From NCBI GenBank assembly GCA_023453665.1, contig JAEXTA010000239.1:1-64000 (forward strand): a stretch of 64,000 bases of DNA. The letters run 5' to 3'. Below the pieces are notes generated by a model, which ran no database searches, had not been told where the DNA came from, and was given only the letters and a program-made list of their open reading frames with translations. This DNA is from Bacteroidota bacterium. GTDB taxonomy: Bacteria > Bacteroidota > Ignavibacteria > Ignavibacteriales > Ignavibacteriaceae. The position numbers and the translations under genes are program-made. Shown here in pieces: positions 1 to 9,266 of the stretch (position 1 is its first letter; each line of letters opens with the position of its first letter).

Positions 1-175
1 GTATAATCCTAATCCGGCAAATAAAAATGATGCGGCGACAGTTTCAAAATTTTTTGTTTCCCCGGGAGTTGGATTTAAAAGTAATCTCGGCGCAATAAAC
101 ATAGGACTGCAATTCCGGTATGTTATAATTGATAAGCGAAATATGTCCGGGTTGTATCTGACATTCGGGAATTGA
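1..175 (+). CDS. C-terminus of an outer-membrane beta-barrel-like protein (partial)
   Basis: An open frame enters from the left edge and stops with TGA at 173-175, giving the last 57 residues of a protein. The fragment alternates hydrophobic and polar residues (VGFKSNLGAINIGLQFRYV, then GLYLTFGN) and ends close to an aromatic-hydrophobic pattern, as in the last strands of an outer-membrane barrel. It lies 30 bp before another barrel-like gene in the same direction, so the two may be co-transcribed. The family cannot be named from this remnant. Confidence 0.55.
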   Translation, partial: YNPNPANKNDAATVSKFFVSPGVGFKSNLGAINIGLQFRYVIIDKRNMSGLYLTFGN

Positions 176-205
176 TATTCAACTAAATTAATTCAAGGGG
201 TCGTT

Positions 206-898
206 ATGAAAGTATTATTTGCAATTCTAATATCGGTCAATACAATATTTTGTCAGGCAGATAGCGGGTATTGTATAATTCCACAGGTGATGGTTGGCTC
301 TGCTTTTTCAGGGCTAACTTCATATCACTTCAACGGTCAACTTATTTCAACCAGTAGTGAATATTCAGACTATTCAACAGTATATCCTGGCTTCGCATTT
401 GGGGCTTCAATTGAATCAATGGATATCCTGAGCATTTATAATGCAAGACTTTCACTCAGCCTTGATGGATATTACGGTGAATCATCAACAGGAGATGTGG
501 CTATTCAATATTCACTTGACGATTCACTTAGAAACATCTACCGTGGGAATGCCCGGTTCACAGTCTCAAGTTTACCAATAATATTTTGGATAAAACTCCG
601 TGCGGAAGGGAAAATCAGTCCATATATTAAAATTGGAACTGGCGCAGAGCGTTCCGGAATAAAAGTAAAATATGACAAGACAAATAGATTTGACATAAAC
701 TTAAGTCAATGGTATTGGGCCTGGACAATCGGCACTGGAATCACCATCAACTATTCTGACGATATATTGTTTACATTGTTTGGAGATGTGATTATAAAAG
801 AACATTGGTTCAATGAGGGAACCTATCCACAAAACATAAATTTGGACTCAAGAAATTCAATTCTATTCTGCGGTTTAAAAGTTGGTTATAGACTATAA
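206..898 (+). CDS. Exported outer-membrane beta-barrel-like protein
   Basis: The 230-residue product starts with a signal peptide (about residues 1-18, cleavage near FCQA). The rest is rich in glycine, serine and aromatic residues in short alternating stretches, ending GLKVGYRL, typical of a small porin-like or OMP_b-brl barrel. The start follows the leader ATTCAAGGGGTCGTT at 191-205, whose AAGGGG is the ribosome site; the same 15 bases precede the barrel gene at 1409. The stop is 3 bp before the next ATG, so an operon with the following lipoprotein is likely. No specific function is recognised. Confidence 0.65.
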   Translation: MKVLFAILISVNTIFCQADSGYCIIPQVMVGSAFSGLTSYHFNGQLISTSSEYSDYSTVYPGFAFGASIESMDILSIYNARLSLSLDGYYGESSTGDVAIQYSLDDSLRNIYRGNARFTVSSLPIIFWIKLRAEGKISPYIKIGTGAERSGIKVKYDKTNRFDINLSQWYWAWTIGTGITINYSDDILFTLFGDVIIKEHWFNEGTYPQNINLDSRNSILFCGLKVGYRL

Positions 899-901
899 AA
901 T

Positions 902-1387
902 ATGGGTAGAATTATAAAATTTTTTCCCCTCGTTTTGGTTTTTTTGTTCTCCGGCTGCTGGCAGGAAAAAGATGATGATTTTAAATATTATGAATCGAGT
1001 TATGTTGATACTGTTGCTTATGTCGTCCCTTTGGATTCGGTTCACATTGAAATAATTCAATCGGGACTTCTTTCCAAACTATTAGATACAATTCCTCATC
1101 AAATAGCTGGTGATGCAGGATTAGGTGATACGATCAGGATGGTGTTGTCTGTCAACTTTGGAAATTCGTCTCCAACTCCATCACCGTATAAGGAGATCGG
1201 TTTAATTCAGGACACATTACGTTTGATTTATTCCAGCTTTCCGCTTATTAAAATTACTTATTTAAAAGAGAATGAAATACTGGAAGCAAATACTTCCCCG
1301 GCACTTCCATACTACAGCATACAGAATGTTGTGGTTCATAAGTCGCCTGAAAAATTTATAAGGTTTAATTCATCTATACATTATTAA
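902..1387 (+). CDS. Hypothetical lipoprotein
   Basis: The 161-residue product has a hydrophobic N-terminus ending in LFSGC at about residue 19, a good lipobox, so it should be a lipid-anchored periplasmic or outer-membrane protein. The residue after Cys is Trp, followed by an acidic stretch. The remaining sequence shows no known domain. It starts 3 bp after the preceding barrel gene and ends 21 bp before a PorV-like gene, so it sits in the middle of a probable three-gene envelope operon. Confidence 0.6.
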   Translation: MGRIIKFFPLVLVFLFSGCWQEKDDDFKYYESSYVDTVAYVVPLDSVHIEIIQSGLLSKLLDTIPHQIAGDAGLGDTIRMVLSVNFGNSSPTPSPYKEIGLIQDTLRLIYSSFPLIKITYLKENEILEANTSPALPYYSIQNVVVHKSPEKFIRFNSSIHY

Positions 1388-1408
1388 AAATATTCAAGGG
1401 GTCGTTTA

Positions 1409-2512
1409 ATGAAAAACATTTCTTTCTTATTTGTACTTGTCTTCTTAACAGAAAATTTATCGGCACAGGGCGCTTTCACAGAATACAGCACATCTCATTA
1501 TGCAAGAACAATCCGTCTGGGAAATACATATACCGGTATAGCAGAAGGGGCTGAGGCGTTGTATTATAACCCTGCAGGGATTGCCAATTCAAATTCATAC
1601 GAATTTTTATTTTCGAATGGAATTGGTCTTGCCCCCTTTGTTGACGGAACCCGTCCTTACGATTATGCAGTAGTTACACCTCTACCTGAAAATTTTGGAA
1701 GCGTTGGTTTTTCAGCACAGACTCTTTATTACATTTATTTCCGCGAGACTCAGGAGAATATTTTTAATCTTAGTTATGCTTACCAATTTTTTAATTCGCT
1801 TTCAGTTGGATTAACTGCAGGTTACTATCACTTTCATGCTGTTCCTCAATTGTCTATCGGTGATTGGTTTATATCTGAAGAAGGCTCAGCTATTGATTTG
1901 AGTCTCGGTGTTTTATATGAACTCCCGGCGAACATGAAAATTTCAGATCGGGATGATTTTAAAATCGGATTCAGTTTTAAAAATTTTCTTAATTCAAAAA
2001 TTAAATTAGAGCCGACGAATAATGAATATTTTCTGAATCAAACTATGAGGGCTGGTATTAGTTATCGGTTCGTTCCATTGTTTCCCGGTAAAAAAGAAAC
2101 CGATCCGATATTATGCCGCCCGGAAGCAATCCGCCCCATACAAATTCTGGCAGCAATTGATCTTGTTTATGCAGGAAGTGATTATGACTTTAAGTTATAT
2201 TACCCTAATTATGCTATTGAACTTACTATATATGAAATACTTGAAATAAGTTTTGGCCGCGAGAATGAAAAAAGTTTAAGTGAGTCTAGTAACCAGCCGC
2301 TTCCACCGCAATATCCGGTTAACCGGTATGGTATCGGACTGAACGCTCCGCTGCATCTTTTATTTGAGTCATCAAATAAAATGATAATAAAAATTAACTA
2401 TTCTAAGTCTGATTGGGAACCAATAAATGAAGAGAATGTTAACCTTCCTCACTTTTCAATTAAAGAAATGGATGATGACGCATTTAGTATTGGCTTTGCA
2501 TTTGAATTATGA
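1409..2512 (+). CDS. PorV/PorQ-like (UPF0164/OmpP1-type) outer-membrane protein
   Basis: The 367-residue product has a signal peptide (about 1-19, ending LSAQG) and then the hallmark of PorV/UPF0164-type barrels: an N-terminal region with TGIAEGAEALYYNPAGIA, followed by repeated amphipathic strands. Relatives in T9SS bacteria include PorV, the shuttle that receives cargo at the outer membrane; others are FadL-like channels. T9SS cargo is encoded nearby (15-20 kb), which fits, but many PorV paralogues have unknown roles. The start is set by the ATTCAAGGGGTCGTT leader at 1392-1406. Confidence 0.65.
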   Translation: MKNISFLFVLVFLTENLSAQGAFTEYSTSHYARTIRLGNTYTGIAEGAEALYYNPAGIANSNSYEFLFSNGIGLAPFVDGTRPYDYAVVTPLPENFGSVGFSAQTLYYIYFRETQENIFNLSYAYQFFNSLSVGLTAGYYHFHAVPQLSIGDWFISEEGSAIDLSLGVLYELPANMKISDRDDFKIGFSFKNFLNSKIKLEPTNNEYFLNQTMRAGISYRFVPLFPGKKETDPILCRPEAIRPIQILAAIDLVYAGSDYDFKLYYPNYAIELTIYEILEISFGRENEKSLSESSNQPLPPQYPVNRYGIGLNAPLHLLFESSNKMIIKINYSKSDWEPINEENVNLPHFSIKEMDDDAFSIGFAFEL

Positions 2513-2556
2513 TAAAATATATTCATAGCATAAATCTATTAATTAAATAAGGACCA

Positions 2557-3102
2557 ATGATGGATAATGCAGAACTTGAAAAACTTAAATACCCAATTGG
2601 CAAATTTGCCTGGCCCGAATCTGTTGACGACAAATCATTACAACAGCATCTCGATGACATTGAAACCCTTCCCGTAAAATTAAAAGCCGCGGTTAAAGGA
2701 CTAACAGAAGATCAGCTTAACACACCATACCGCCCTGACGGCTGGACTGTTAAGCAAGTTGTTCATCACGTTTGCGATAGTCACCTGAACAGTTATATCC
2801 GTTTCAAGTGGGCTTTAACGGAAGATACCCCAACTATAAAAGCCTACGTACAATCAAAGTGGGCGGGATTAAAAGAGTATGAATTGTTAAGTGTAGATGA
2901 TTCATTAACATTTCTTGAAGCTCTTCACAAAAGATTGGTAATTCTGCTTCGTTCATTAACAAACGAAGAACTTGAAAGAGAATTTATTCATCCCGAAATG
3001 AAAACAAAAATAAAACTGAGAAATAACATTGCTTTGTATGGATGGCATAGTAAACACCATACAGCACATATAACTTCTTTGAGGGAAAGAAATGGTTGGT
3101 AA
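2557..3102 (+). CDS. YfiT-type DinB-fold bacillithiol transferase / metal-dependent hydrolase
   Basis: The 181-residue protein matches the YfiT/BstA group of the DinB four-helix superfamily. It opens with KYPIGKFxWPE, carries DGWTVKQVVHHVCDSH (first metal-binding His cluster, residues about 62-76) and ends with WHSKHHTAHI (second His cluster near 164-171). DinB-fold enzymes bind a divalent metal through such histidines, and YfiT members transfer bacillithiol or related thiols onto electrophiles. Cytosolic, with no signal peptide. AAGGA at 2549-2553 is the ribosome site; ATG at 2557 or 2560 are both possible. Confidence 0.85.
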   Translation: MMDNAELEKLKYPIGKFAWPESVDDKSLQQHLDDIETLPVKLKAAVKGLTEDQLNTPYRPDGWTVKQVVHHVCDSHLNSYIRFKWALTEDTPTIKAYVQSKWAGLKEYELLSVDDSLTFLEALHKRLVILLRSLTNEELEREFIHPEMKTKIKLRNNIALYGWHSKHHTAHITSLRERNGW

Positions 3103-3156
3103 TTAAAACTGAAATTGTTTAGAGTACGACAGGGGATTTAATAGAAGGGAGAAAAA

Positions 3157-3657
3157 ATGAAAACTAAAATTTTTTCATATATAGTAACAACTCTGTTCCT
3201 ATTTTATTCTATTTCTTGTTCAAGCTCTTCACCAACAGTGAATTCTGATGTAGAAATAAGATGTGCGCTAGTTTTCCAAAATATAAAATATAACTACCAC
3301 ATGAAGATAGAATTACTCTCTTTTTTCGTTTGGGACACATTGGAGCCTGTTACACCTCCATCTATAATAGGTGGAGTTGATTCTCTTATCAAAAAAATAA
3401 GATATCCCGAAATTCCAAAACGAGCTGGTGTTCGTGGTCCTGTTATTTGTGAGTTTATAGTTACAAAAAGTGGAACAGCACAAAATATTCATATAGTACA
3501 GGGTATTGGTTCTGGTTGTGATGAAGAAGTAATTTCCGCAATAAGGAAAACAAGGTTTAATCCCGCAGAGTATAACGCTGAAAAAATTGATCAGCTAATC
3601 CGTGCCACTATTAACTTTTCAATAAGACTTGAGCCCATAAAAAATCAACAATTTTAA
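3157..3657 (+). CDS. TonB C-terminal-domain lipoprotein
   Basis: The 166-residue product has a hydrophobic leader ending FYSISC (a weak lipobox at about residue 21), then a linker and a TonB C-terminal domain from about residue 68: GGVDSLIKKIRYPEIPKRAGVRG, an EFIVTKSGTAQNIHIVQG strand, then DEEVISAIRKTRFNPA. That domain contacts TonB-dependent receptors in true energy transducers. Here there is no proline-rich periplasmic spanner, so it is more likely a stand-alone TonB-C lipoprotein, a common type in Bacteroidota. GGGAG just upstream supports the start. Confidence 0.75.
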   Translation: MKTKIFSYIVTTLFLFYSISCSSSSPTVNSDVEIRCALVFQNIKYNYHMKIELLSFFVWDTLEPVTPPSIIGGVDSLIKKIRYPEIPKRAGVRGPVICEFIVTKSGTAQNIHIVQGIGSGCDEEVISAIRKTRFNPAEYNAEKIDQLIRATINFSIRLEPIKNQQF

Positions 3658-3662
3658 AATAA

Positions 3663-3697
3663 AAATGTCAGGCTTCGACAAGCTCAGCCTGACATTT
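3663..3697. terminator. Bidirectional terminator with a TTCGACAAGCTCA loop
   Basis: An 11-bp perfect stem (3663-3673 with 3687-3697) encloses TTCGACAAGCTCA, whose CTT/AAG can form an inner stem. It sits between convergent genes. The minus strand reads into TTTTTATTTT and the plus strand into TTTTAATCTTTT, so it can terminate both. Confidence 0.75.
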
Positions 3698-3747
3698 TAA
3701 TCTTTTCTAAATTAGATATGAATCGAATCCAGAATTAGTAGATAATA

Positions 3748-5805
3748 CTAATTCATCGTTGGCAGGAACGAATGATTCTTTGCATAGAATAACATCTGCT
3801 CAGTAAAGTCTTCGGGATATTCAACATTTACATCGACAATTTTTCCATTTTCCATTACAGGTTTTAATACAGGATTAATAAATCCTTTGTAAGGAGCGAT
3901 GTTAAGTTTTGCATATCTATCTCTTACTTCTTTATGCAAAGCAGGATCAATCTTAACTCCATACGTTTCAATCAATGTTTGTGCTGCCGCAAAGTCACCC
4001 TCGGATGTAATACGCTGAACTTCTTTCAGCATTTCTCCGAACATTGAGCGGAGTTTGTTGTAATCATTTATCACATAAAAAGTTTTTCCATCACGCATTT
4101 TCTTTTCGATGACATTATCCTTAGCGCCTTTTTCAAGAACCCATTTAGATATTGTCTGCCTGTTACGCATGTGCGCCTGTTCAATGTTGTCGCCTAACTC
4201 AATCCTGTTCAACTGAAGCATCAAACCATTACGCAGGTAAGCATTGTACTCAGCTTTAGCAACATCAAGAGACGGCATAACACCTATCTCCACCAGTTTA
4301 GGATCGAGTATATAATAAAGAGCAACAAGATCAGCACGGGCTTCCTCAATTGCTGAAGCATAATTTTTTAGTGACTGTTTTGGCGTTCCGACTCCGGCAT
4401 TAATTTGTCCGGATGCGTGTCCGATAACCTCGTGAAGATCAGTGTGGAGTTTACCGGCTAATGAACCATGCTGTTTTGCAAGATCGATTTCTTCCTGTGA
4501 ATAACAAAATTCTTTCAGCAGTTCATCTGATCCGGCTTTATCATAAGAATAAACTATGTTGCCGAGATTAACTGACTTTGAACCGTGATCTTTCCTTATC
4601 CAGTTAGCGTTAGGAAGATTTATTCCAATTGGTGTTGATGGTGATGCATCGCCCGATTCAACAACAACCGTAATTACTTTTGCAGATATACCGACAACAT
4701 TTTTCTTTTTATGTTCAGGTGCGATTGGAGAATTATCCTCAAACCATTGAGCCTGTCTTCCTATTGCGTCGATACGTTTTGTTGCTTCCATATCTTTTAT
4801 CGACACAATAGATTCAAACGCGCCGCGGTAACCGAGCGGATCATTATATACTTCAATGAATCCGTTAACAGCATCAACTACAGAAACAGTATCCTGCACC
4901 CACAAAATATTATACTCATCGAATTTTTTCAGATCGCCGGTTTTGTAAAATTCGATCAGCTTTTCAAAAGTTTTTTTCTGAAGATCGTTTTCTGCAACTG
5001 TAACCGCTTTCTCAAGCCAGTAAACAATTTTTTCAATTGAAGCTGAATACATTCCGCCGACTTTGTATGTCTTATCAACAATTTGTCCGTTCTCTTTAGC
5101 AAGCTTGGAATTTAATCCATAAGAGATGGGTGTAGTATCGTTTTTGTTGATAATTTTTTCGTAATAATCTTCAACTTCTTTTTGAGTTAGCCCTTCATAA
5201 AAATTTCCTGCTGACATTTTAACTATATCAACATTCGAATCAAGATTTGTTTTTATAGCATCGACATTAGGATCAAATATTACCGGAGTTAATTCCACAA
5301 CAAGCTGATCAACTGTCTGACCATTTTCTAAAGGAAACAAAGACGCATCACTCTGCGCACAAAGTTCTGCAAAGTATTGCGGCTGAACATCGGGAATAAA
5401 TTTTCTTGTCGAGTAGTGATGATGTATTCCGTTCGAGAACCAAACGCGTTTTGCATAAACCATGAAATTTTGAAAATCTGTTGAATTCTTGTCGCCTTTG
5501 TAACTGCTGACAATTGCTTCGAGGGTGCGGCGAACTTTTAAATTGTATTTATAGTTCTGATCGTAATAGATATCACGACCGGCTAGCGCCGCTTCATACA
5601 GGTAATAAACAAGTTCCTTTTGTTTTGTTGTAAGTTCATCAAAACCGGGAACCTGGTAACGCAGAATTGCAAGATCGGCAAACTGTTCTGTAAGGAATTT
5701 AAAATTGTCGTCGTTGTTCATATCGGTTTTTGTTCCTTCATTTTGATTGCAGCCCCAGATAATAAGGGCGAGAAAAATTGCAGAAAAAGATTTTTGTAGA
5801 TTCAT
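3748..5805 (-). CDS. Dipeptidyl peptidase III-like lipoprotein (peptidase family M49)
   Basis: The 685-residue product carries the M49 zinc motif HEVIGH (about residues 456-461, the HEXXGH form) and the downstream EEARAD (about 484-489) that supplies the third zinc ligand. M49 enzymes remove dipeptides from the N-terminus of short peptides. The N-terminus ends IIWGC, a lipobox, so this copy is exported and lipid-anchored, unlike cytosolic eukaryotic DPP III. GGTGGAG precedes the ATG. It is monocistronic, closed by the hairpin at 3663-3697. Confidence 0.88.
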   Translation of the reverse strand: MNLQKSFSAIFLALIIWGCNQNEGTKTDMNNDDNFKFLTEQFADLAILRYQVPGFDELTTKQKELVYYLYEAALAGRDIYYDQNYKYNLKVRRTLEAIVSSYKGDKNSTDFQNFMVYAKRVWFSNGIHHHYSTRKFIPDVQPQYFAELCAQSDASLFPLENGQTVDQLVVELTPVIFDPNVDAIKTNLDSNVDIVKMSAGNFYEGLTQKEVEDYYEKIINKNDTTPISYGLNSKLAKENGQIVDKTYKVGGMYSASIEKIVYWLEKAVTVAENDLQKKTFEKLIEFYKTGDLKKFDEYNILWVQDTVSVVDAVNGFIEVYNDPLGYRGAFESIVSIKDMEATKRIDAIGRQAQWFEDNSPIAPEHKKKNVVGISAKVITVVVESGDASPSTPIGINLPNANWIRKDHGSKSVNLGNIVYSYDKAGSDELLKEFCYSQEEIDLAKQHGSLAGKLHTDLHEVIGHASGQINAGVGTPKQSLKNYASAIEEARADLVALYYILDPKLVEIGVMPSLDVAKAEYNAYLRNGLMLQLNRIELGDNIEQAHMRNRQTISKWVLEKGAKDNVIEKKMRDGKTFYVINDYNKLRSMFGEMLKEVQRITSEGDFAAAQTLIETYGVKIDPALHKEVRDRYAKLNIAPYKGFINPVLKPVMENGKIVDVNVEYPEDFTEQMLFYAKNHSFLPTMN

Positions 5806-5918
5806 AGCTCCACCAGATTATTTTGAATGACCCAAATATAAGAATTCTGCAGAAGCTATTTGAGTTTGGTTTGCAGGAAAAATTTTAACCGAAGAAAATG
5901 TTATAGACGGTTTTAAAA

Positions 5919-5957
5919 ATTGTCAGTCATATCAGGTATATAAATATGACTGACAAT
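5919..5957 (-). terminator. Terminator of the membrane-protein gene
   Basis: A 14-bp perfect stem (5919-5932 with 5944-5957) lies just beyond the minus-strand stop at 5970, and on that strand it is followed by TTTTTAAAA. The loop is 11 nt. Confidence 0.75.
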
Positions 5958-5969
5958 ATTAAATAGATT

Positions 5970-6542
5970 TTATTGCATCGGGGCTGCAGGCCACAACCAG
6001 CCAAAAAATCCGGCGGTTAACATTGCATAAATCAAACCATCAAACATTGATTTAAGCGTTGCACCCCAGTTCTTTCGGTACCATATGCTGTTCTGCATCA
6101 AAGCAAGACTGTAACCAGCAAATGCTGTAAAACCAACGATACGAAATACAACCGAATAATGTTGACCAGGTAACATTGCATGCCATGCAACGTAAGCACA
6201 AACCATACCGATTATCAATGAGTAAACAAACCATAGCGCCAGGCTGGAACCCATTCCCATTTGTCCTGATGGAAATACAGTTGTAACCATTACGGGACCC
6301 TTATTAACTTTTTCTTTAAACTCGGGTGTATTTCTTTCTTTGTTGGCAGAACAGTACGGGATCATATAATCGCCGGGAGGAATATTATACTTTCTCAGAT
6401 CATCCATAATTTTATCTTCAGAAGGAATTGTTTTATAATCCGAGTTATGATAAGTAAATAGCATATGAAGAACAGAACTAACAATAAAAACAGCAACAGC
6501 AGAAAGCACTATAGGAAGCCAGAGAATAACAATTGATTCCAT
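5970..6542 (-). CDS. Conserved integral membrane protein of unknown function
   Basis: The 190-residue protein has a long N-terminal hydrophobic segment (about 5-25), a soluble stretch of about 70 residues (including IPPGDYMIPYC and a VNKGPVMVTTVFPSGQ region), then three close membrane segments (about 97-120, 132-152, 168-186). The layout suggests four helices with the soluble part on one face. No family is recognised, although this pattern recurs as an uncharacterised protein in environmental bacteria. GGAGG lies 6 bp before the ATG and a strong hairpin follows the stop, so it is a single-gene unit. Confidence 0.7.
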   Translation of the reverse strand: MESIVILWLPIVLSAVAVFIVSSVLHMLFTYHNSDYKTIPSEDKIMDDLRKYNIPPGDYMIPYCSANKERNTPEFKEKVNKGPVMVTTVFPSGQMGMGSSLALWFVYSLIIGMVCAYVAWHAMLPGQHYSVVFRIVGFTAFAGYSLALMQNSIWYRKNWGATLKSMFDGLIYAMLTAGFFGWLWPAAPMQ

Positions 6543-6699
6543 CTCAAATCCTCCAGGTTGTTTATGATATGTTTTTTATCCCCGGGATAAAATACACAAA
6601 TTGATTTGAGATAAGCAAAAGGAAAAAATGTTTTAATCTTTTATTCCCCAGCAGTTATATTTTTATAATAGAGAGGGATGATTTATCTTTATTTCAGTA

Positions 6700-7008
6700 A
6701 TGAAAATATTTTCGAACATATTTCTGCTTTATATAATCATCAACACACTTATACCGTGTTATGTATATGCTGATTGCTGCGACGATTCGGCGGTAACCGG
6801 AATTATTGTTTTTTCAGAATCACACCAGGAAGATGAATGTGATGGTTGTTCCCCGATGTTTCAATGCAACGATTGTATAACTTCTTTCATTACTTCTTCA
6901 ACTAATCCGCTGATATATTTTGCACAGACAAACTCAATTACAGTTCAAAAAATCACACAGCGACTTAACGCAGAGCTAAATTCAGTGTGGCAGCCGCCCA
7001 AATCATAA
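6700..7008 (+). CDS. Small Cys-rich exported protein (DUF6660-like) next to a TonB receptor
   Basis: The 102-residue product has a signal peptide (about 1-24, ending YVYA) and a short mature part with Cys pairs: ADCCDD, DECDGCSP and QCNDC. Bacteroidota often encode a small exported protein with a CSPxxxC motif directly before a TonB receptor (the DUF6660 type), often in metal-related loci; this resembles one, but no metal is proven. It ends 50 bp before the receptor gene, so co-transcription is likely. The start lacks a clear Shine-Dalgarno site. Confidence 0.6.
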   Translation: MKIFSNIFLLYIIINTLIPCYVYADCCDDSAVTGIIVFSESHQEDECDGCSPMFQCNDCITSFITSSTNPLIYFAQTNSITVQKITQRLNAELNSVWQPPKS

Positions 7009-7058
7009 TCTTTCCTTAATAACTTTTTCACTTAATAAACAACTATTACAGGATTGTT

Positions 7059-9236
7059 ATGATCAATTTCATATTCATGTTTTGGACTCTTATTCTTTTA
7101 AACAATTTTATCTATGCTCAAAACAGTTTTACGACTATTGTAAAAGATGCCGATTCGCACGAACCGCTGATCGGGGTAAATGTGTTTATACTCAACACAC
7201 AAACAGGTGCTGCGACCGACGCAGAAGGGTTTGCCGAAATAAAAAATATTCCCAGCGGTGAACAGCAGATAACTTTTTCTTATATAGGTTATGAAGAAAA
7301 AACACTAACGGTGATATTTCCACAAGACGATGGAAAAATATTTGAAATTTTTCTTGAGCACGAAGCTGAAGAGTTGGAGGAAATTTCAATCACATCTACA
7401 AGAAGCTCCAGACTTATAGATGCCGAACCAACACGCGTTGAAGTTGTGACCGGTGAAGAAATAGATGAGAAGATCATGATGGACCCCTCAACGATTTCTA
7501 TGCTGCTCAGCGAAAGTACCGGCATACAGGTACAGCAAACATCTGCTTCAAGTGTAAATAATTCTTTCAGGATTCAGGGGCTGGAGGGACGATACACACA
7601 AATGTTAAGAGATGGATTCCCTCTTTATTCAGGGTTCTCGGGCAGTTTAAGTATTTCACAAATTCTTCCGCTTGATCTTAAACAGGTTGAAATTATAAAA
7701 GGAAGTTCTTCAACATTGTATGGCGGAGGAGCTATTGCGGGATTGATAAACCTTGTTTCGAAAAAGCCCGGGGATAAAAGAGAAATATCATTCCTTACAA
7801 ATGTGACAAGCGCTGCAGGCCTTGATCTTTCCGGTTATTACTCAGAAAAATTTGAAAGTGCCGGCATAAGTTTGTTCGCTGCAAGAAATACTCAACGCGT
7901 TTATGATAACAATGATGATAACTTCTCTGATCTTCCCCAGATCGAAAGATATACAGTTAATCCTAAATTTTATTTTTACTTTGATGACGAAAGTACTCTC
8001 AGCTTTGGGTTAACAGGTATGACAGAAAAAAGGGAAGGCGGAAGCGTAACAAAAATTAAAAACGAATCCGATTCAGTTTATACCTATACAGAGGAAAATA
8101 ACTCCAAAAGAATTTCCGCTCAATTTCAGTTTGAAAAAAAGATAAGTGACAAGTCTGCTTTAAATCTCAAAACCAGCGGAGGTTATTTTGATCGGGAGAT
8201 TTTGTTGCCCGGTTACTCATTTAAAGGCGATCAGTTTTCTGCTTATAGTGAACTCAGTTTTGTCGCAGGTGAAGAGCATACTGACTGGGCAATGGGTTTA
8301 AACTTCCTTCTTGATAAGTTTGAAGATAAAAGTTTAAATACCGTCAACAGAAATTATTCTGATTTCATACTGGGTGCGTTCATTCAAAATACAATTGACT
8401 TAAACGAAGTTTTAAGTTTTGAAAGCGGTTTAAGAACCGATTACGACAAACACCATGGATGGTTTGTTCTGCCCCGTATTTCCGTGCTTGCAAGGTGGAC
8501 AAATAATTTATCTTCACGAATTGGCGGCGGACTTGGTTATAAAACTCCCAATATTTTTACTGAAGCAGCCGAAATGGTTTTCTTTAAAAATGTTTTGCCT
8601 GTTGACAGAGACTTAGTCAAACCCGAACGTTCTTATGGGCTAAATTTTGATCTGAACTTCAACTCTATTGTTTTAGAACGTATAACTTTCTCGATAAACC
8701 AGTTATTCTTTTATACACGGATTAATGATCCTGCAGTTCTATCAACAATAGAAACTTTTCCTCTTCAATATGAATTTGTAACACTTCCCGGTCACTATGA
8801 TTCGCGCGGTACAGAAACAAATCTGAAAATAACTTACGATCACTTTAAACTTTTTGCGGGATATACATACACTGACGTAAGAGAACATACCGGCGATTTA
8901 TTAACTGAATTTATTCTTACTCCCAAACATAAACTTGGTTTGATTCTGTTTTATGAAGTTCATGGTGATTTAAGAATCGGGCTTGAAGGTTATTACACCG
9001 GAACACAAAAACTCAGCAGCGGACAAAGATCAAAAAGTTATTGGGTAACAGGCTTTATGGTTTCTAAACAATTGGGTAGTGTAAATCTGTTCATCAATTT
9101 TGAAAATTTTCTCGATGAAAGACAATCGCGTTATGGAGCAATGTTTACAGGCACCGGAAGCGATCCCGTATTTAATGAAATTTACGCGCCGACTGACGGA
9201 AGAATTATTAACGGCGGATTGAAGATCAGTTTATAA
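7059..9236 (+). CDS. TonB-dependent outer-membrane receptor
   Basis: The 725-residue product has a signal peptide (about 1-20), a carboxypeptidase-D-like regulatory domain (about 23-105, containing SHEPLIGVNVFI and SYIGYEEKTL), a plug domain (about 112-230, with NSFRIQGLEGRYTQMLRDGFP and VEIIKGSSSTLYGGGAIAGLINLVSKKP) and a C-terminal 22-strand barrel. Such receptors import siderophores, vitamins, metals or glycans using TonB energy. The Cys-rich partner gene upstream suggests a metal substrate (inference). No SusD-like partner follows, so it is not a classic glycan utilisation pair. Confidence 0.9.
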   Translation: MINFIFMFWTLILLNNFIYAQNSFTTIVKDADSHEPLIGVNVFILNTQTGAATDAEGFAEIKNIPSGEQQITFSYIGYEEKTLTVIFPQDDGKIFEIFLEHEAEELEEISITSTRSSRLIDAEPTRVEVVTGEEIDEKIMMDPSTISMLLSESTGIQVQQTSASSVNNSFRIQGLEGRYTQMLRDGFPLYSGFSGSLSISQILPLDLKQVEIIKGSSSTLYGGGAIAGLINLVSKKPGDKREISFLTNVTSAAGLDLSGYYSEKFESAGISLFAARNTQRVYDNNDDNFSDLPQIERYTVNPKFYFYFDDESTLSFGLTGMTEKREGGSVTKIKNESDSVYTYTEENNSKRISAQFQFEKKISDKSALNLKTSGGYFDREILLPGYSFKGDQFSAYSELSFVAGEEHTDWAMGLNFLLDKFEDKSLNTVNRNYSDFILGAFIQNTIDLNEVLSFESGLRTDYDKHHGWFVLPRISVLARWTNNLSSRIGGGLGYKTPNIFTEAAEMVFFKNVLPVDRDLVKPERSYGLNFDLNFNSIVLERITFSINQLFFYTRINDPAVLSTIETFPLQYEFVTLPGHYDSRGTETNLKITYDHFKLFAGYTYTDVREHTGDLLTEFILTPKHKLGLILFYEVHGDLRIGLEGYYTGTQKLSSGQRSKSYWVTGFMVSKQLGSVNLFINFENFLDERQSRYGAMFTGTGSDPVFNEIYAPTDGRIINGGLKISL

Positions 9237-9266
9237 TTTTTCAATATTAGATTTTTTGTTTTAAAC

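Noticed and set aside
3157..3657. Full TonB energy transducer
   Set aside because: No proline-rich spanner and the N-terminus ends in a lipobox-like Cys, so it was called a TonB-C lipoprotein.
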